Source: Dehalococcoidales bacterium
GTDB taxonomy: Bacteria > Chloroflexota > Dehalococcoidia > Dehalococcoidales > RBG-16-60-22
Direction: 5' to 3'
Assembly: GCA_016930185.1 (NCBI GenBank)
Contig: JAFGHK010000029.1
Span: forward strand, 1-33,721
Length of the DNA stretch: 33,721 bases
A program made the translations under genes and the position numbers. Shown in pieces: positions 32,296 through 33,721 of the stretch (position 1 is the first letter of the stretch; each line of letters begins with the position of its first letter). The notes beneath the pieces were generated by a model that had not been told where the DNA came from, made no database searches, and was given only the letters and a program-made list of their open reading frames with translations.

Positions 32296-33721
32296 TTAGA
32301 CCGAGGCCAGTATTACATCGAGAACTGCGGTTTGCCCGCCGCGTACGATATCCATGCATTCCTTTAACGCCCCGGGGACTTCGGCGGGGTTGTCCACCAT
32401 GCGTCCGTAGGCGTTATTGGCGCGGGCAATCATCGTGTAGTCCGGCGGACTGGCGATATCGGCGCCCATGTTGTCCACGTTGTAGCTTTCTTTGAATAAC
32501 CCCTTGATTGCCCCGTAGCCTTGGTTATCGTAGATGATGGCTAGGAAAGGCGCTTTATAAAAGTTTGCCGACCATAAGGTGGCTTCCGGGCAGCCGTAGA
32601 TGAAAGCGCCGTCTCCCATCAGGCTGATAACTGTCTTATCTGGCGAAGCTAGCTTGGCCCCCAGCGCCGCCCCGGGCGCCCAGCCGATACACCCCCCCGG
32701 ACATGATAGCAGTGTGCCGGGCTTGCTTCGGTGTATCAGGTGTGCCACCGTCGTTACCGGTGAAATCGTCTGGTTCACTATAATCGTATCATCGTCGATT
32801 ACCTTATCGATGCAGTAGCTAAGCCAGTGGGAGGTAATTGGTTTTTGGGAGGCATGGCTTTCTGCAAGCTTTCTCCACTCACCATTGAGTTTATTATGTT
32901 CGGCGGCCAGCGTTTCGTAGCGTTTCTTTAACTGTTCGCGCCTTTCGCCGGTCAGTTTGTTCTTTATTATCTCCGTCAGGGCAGGTATCGCCTGGGAGGA
33001 GTCGGCTTTGATTAGCATATCCGGTTTTTTGTCCCAGAGCGGCACGCCCTTTTTCACGGTATCTATATCTATATGTATGATTTTTGCGCCGGGGTCGGGT
33101 GAGACCGTCGGTGCCGCGTAATGCATGTCGTAATCGATAGCCAGGATGACGTCGGCTTGAGTCAGCAGGGGATTGCCGAAACCTACTGCTGAAGAAAGGT
33201 AGGCAGCCATCGGGTGCGTGTTGGGGAAGTTCACCCTCGTATCGGATGTCATTACCCGGGCCGCCAGCGTTTCCGCCAGCTTTACCAGCGACGCCACGGT
33301 ATCGAGGTTTCTTCCGGAATATCCGGTCACTACCAGCGGGCTTTCCGCGTTAATTAGAATTTCGGCGGCTCTGGCAAGAGCATTTTCATCTGCTTTCGGC
33401 GGTGCTTCCTTGGTGGCTTGATAGGTTTTTGGCGCGGACGTCTTTCCCTTGTCCCAGAGGACTCCCCTTGGCAGCGTTAAATACACCGGACCGCACGGCT
33501 CGGTCGTGGCGATGCGGAAAGCCTGACTGAATACCTCCCCGATATCCTCCCCGTGTTCAAGCTGGTGGTCCCACTTGACGAAGTTCCGCACCATCATGCC
33601 CTGGTCGAAAGGCTCGTCACGCCAGTCGCGGCGTTCCAGCGGCTCCTGGACTTCCGTGAAAAATACCAGCGGCACTTTGCCCCATTGCACGTTATGCAGT
33701 GAGCCGCCTAGCTGCAGCACC
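32296..33721 (-). CDS. Thiamine-diphosphate-dependent enzyme, partial (5' end beyond window)
   Basis: An open frame of 475 codons enters from the window edge; the track's first Met is an internal GTG, so the real start lies outside and roughly 90-100 residues are missing by family length. The central domain has VTGYSGRNL, and the C-terminal one has the ThDP-binding motif GDGAFIYG to IYDNQGYG. This is the acetolactate synthase / benzoylformate decarboxylase superfamily. The specific reaction cannot be told. It is convergent with the esterase, with only eight bases between the stop codons. Confidence 0.9.
   Translation of the reverse strand, partial: VLQLGGSLHNVQWGKVPLVFFTEVQEPLERRDWRDEPFDQGMMVRNFVKWDHQLEHGEDIGEVFSQAFRIATTEPCGPVYLTLPRGVLWDKGKTSAPKTYQATKEAPPKADENALARAAEILINAESPLVVTGYSGRNLDTVASLVKLAETLAARVMTSDTRVNFPNTHPMAAYLSSAVGFGNPLLTQADVILAIDYDMHYAAPTVSPDPGAKIIHIDIDTVKKGVPLWDKKPDMLIKADSSQAIPALTEIIKNKLTGERREQLKKRYETLAAEHNKLNGEWRKLAESHASQKPITSHWLSYCIDKVIDDDTIIVNQTISPVTTVAHLIHRSKPGTLLSCPGGCIGWAPGAALGAKLASPDKTVISLMGDGAFIYGCPEATLWSANFYKAPFLAIIYDNQGYGAIKGLFKESYNVDNMGADIASPPDYTMIARANNAYGRMVDNPAEVPGALKECMDIVRGGQTAVLDVILASV

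Noticed and set aside
1-33721. The whole contig is archaeal
   Set aside because: OmpR- and NarL-type DNA-binding regulators, a 17-bp-spaced TTGACA/TATTAT promoter, intrinsic terminators and an encoded CCA on the tRNA argue for a bacterium. A chimera remains possible and is noted as a refutation test.
1-33721. CRISPR arrays, insertion sequences, integrases, rRNA genes
   Set aside because: No regularly spaced repeats, transposase or integrase frames, or rRNA-like segments were found on either strand.

Overview
ORGANISM. The window looks like a piece of a bacterial chromosome, most likely an anaerobic Chloroflexota (Dehalococcoidia-type) lineage; the phylum is inference. Bacterial signs seen directly are: a TTGACA-17 bp-TATTAT promoter, strong AGGAGG-type ribosome binding sites, several intrinsic terminators, OmpR/PhoB and NarL/LuxR response regulators, and a bacterial-style tRNA-Lys with encoded CCA. 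Against this background sits a nearly complete archaellum (archaeal flagellum) operon, which is the main discovery in the window.

LAYOUT. (1) 1-4284: two paralogous FAD-dependent oxidoreductases (the first cut by the window edge), then a divergent CoA-disulfide-reductase/NADH-oxidase-like flavoprotein. (2) 4356-5989: tRNA-Lys(CTT), two small orphan genes (one exported) and a stand-alone receiver protein with an eroded active site. (3) 6155-7898: a three-gene unit of two cupins and a SnoaL-like protein. (4) 8026-12621: a tightly packed phosphorelay: membrane histidine kinase, tandem double receiver, receiver-GAF-kinase hybrid, OmpR-type regulator. (5) 12837-23086, all on the minus strand: the archaellum operon, in transcription order three archaellins (ArlB1-3), ArlG, ArlF, a long ArlF-like protein, ArlJ, a 57-residue coiled-coil protein missed by the ORF track, an acidic ArlD/E-like protein, ArlH, ArlI and an acidic coiled-coil protein. 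Upstream are a possible 36-codon ORF, an orphan gene and a divergent NarL-type regulator whose phosphoacceptor Asp is Ser. (6) 24695-26618: DUF5658-like membrane protein, EthD-like protein, zinc alcohol dehydrogenase. (7) 26700-30521: a three-subunit molybdopterin oxidoreductase (FeS subunit, NrfD-like anchor, catalytic subunit). (8) 30740-33721: a type-B carboxylesterase and a partial thiamine-diphosphate enzyme.

HOW IT WORKS TOGETHER. ArlI would power assembly and rotation through the membrane platform ArlJ, with ArlH as nucleotide-binding regulator. The ArlF/ArlG proteins would be the stator outside the membrane, and the ArlD/E-like plus coiled-coil proteins the cytosolic ring that in Euryarchaeota links to chemotaxis. 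The three archaellins carry textbook class III signal peptides, but no archaellin peptidase or chemotaxis gene lies in the window, so these must be elsewhere. The phosphorelay directly downstream and the degenerate NarL protein directly upstream are the natural candidates for control. From memory, archaella have recently been reported in some Chloroflexota (I recall Litorilinea aerophila), so the general phenomenon may not be new, but this gene order, the enlarged stator protein, the cysteine-rich ArlI N-terminus and the flanking regulators deserve study.
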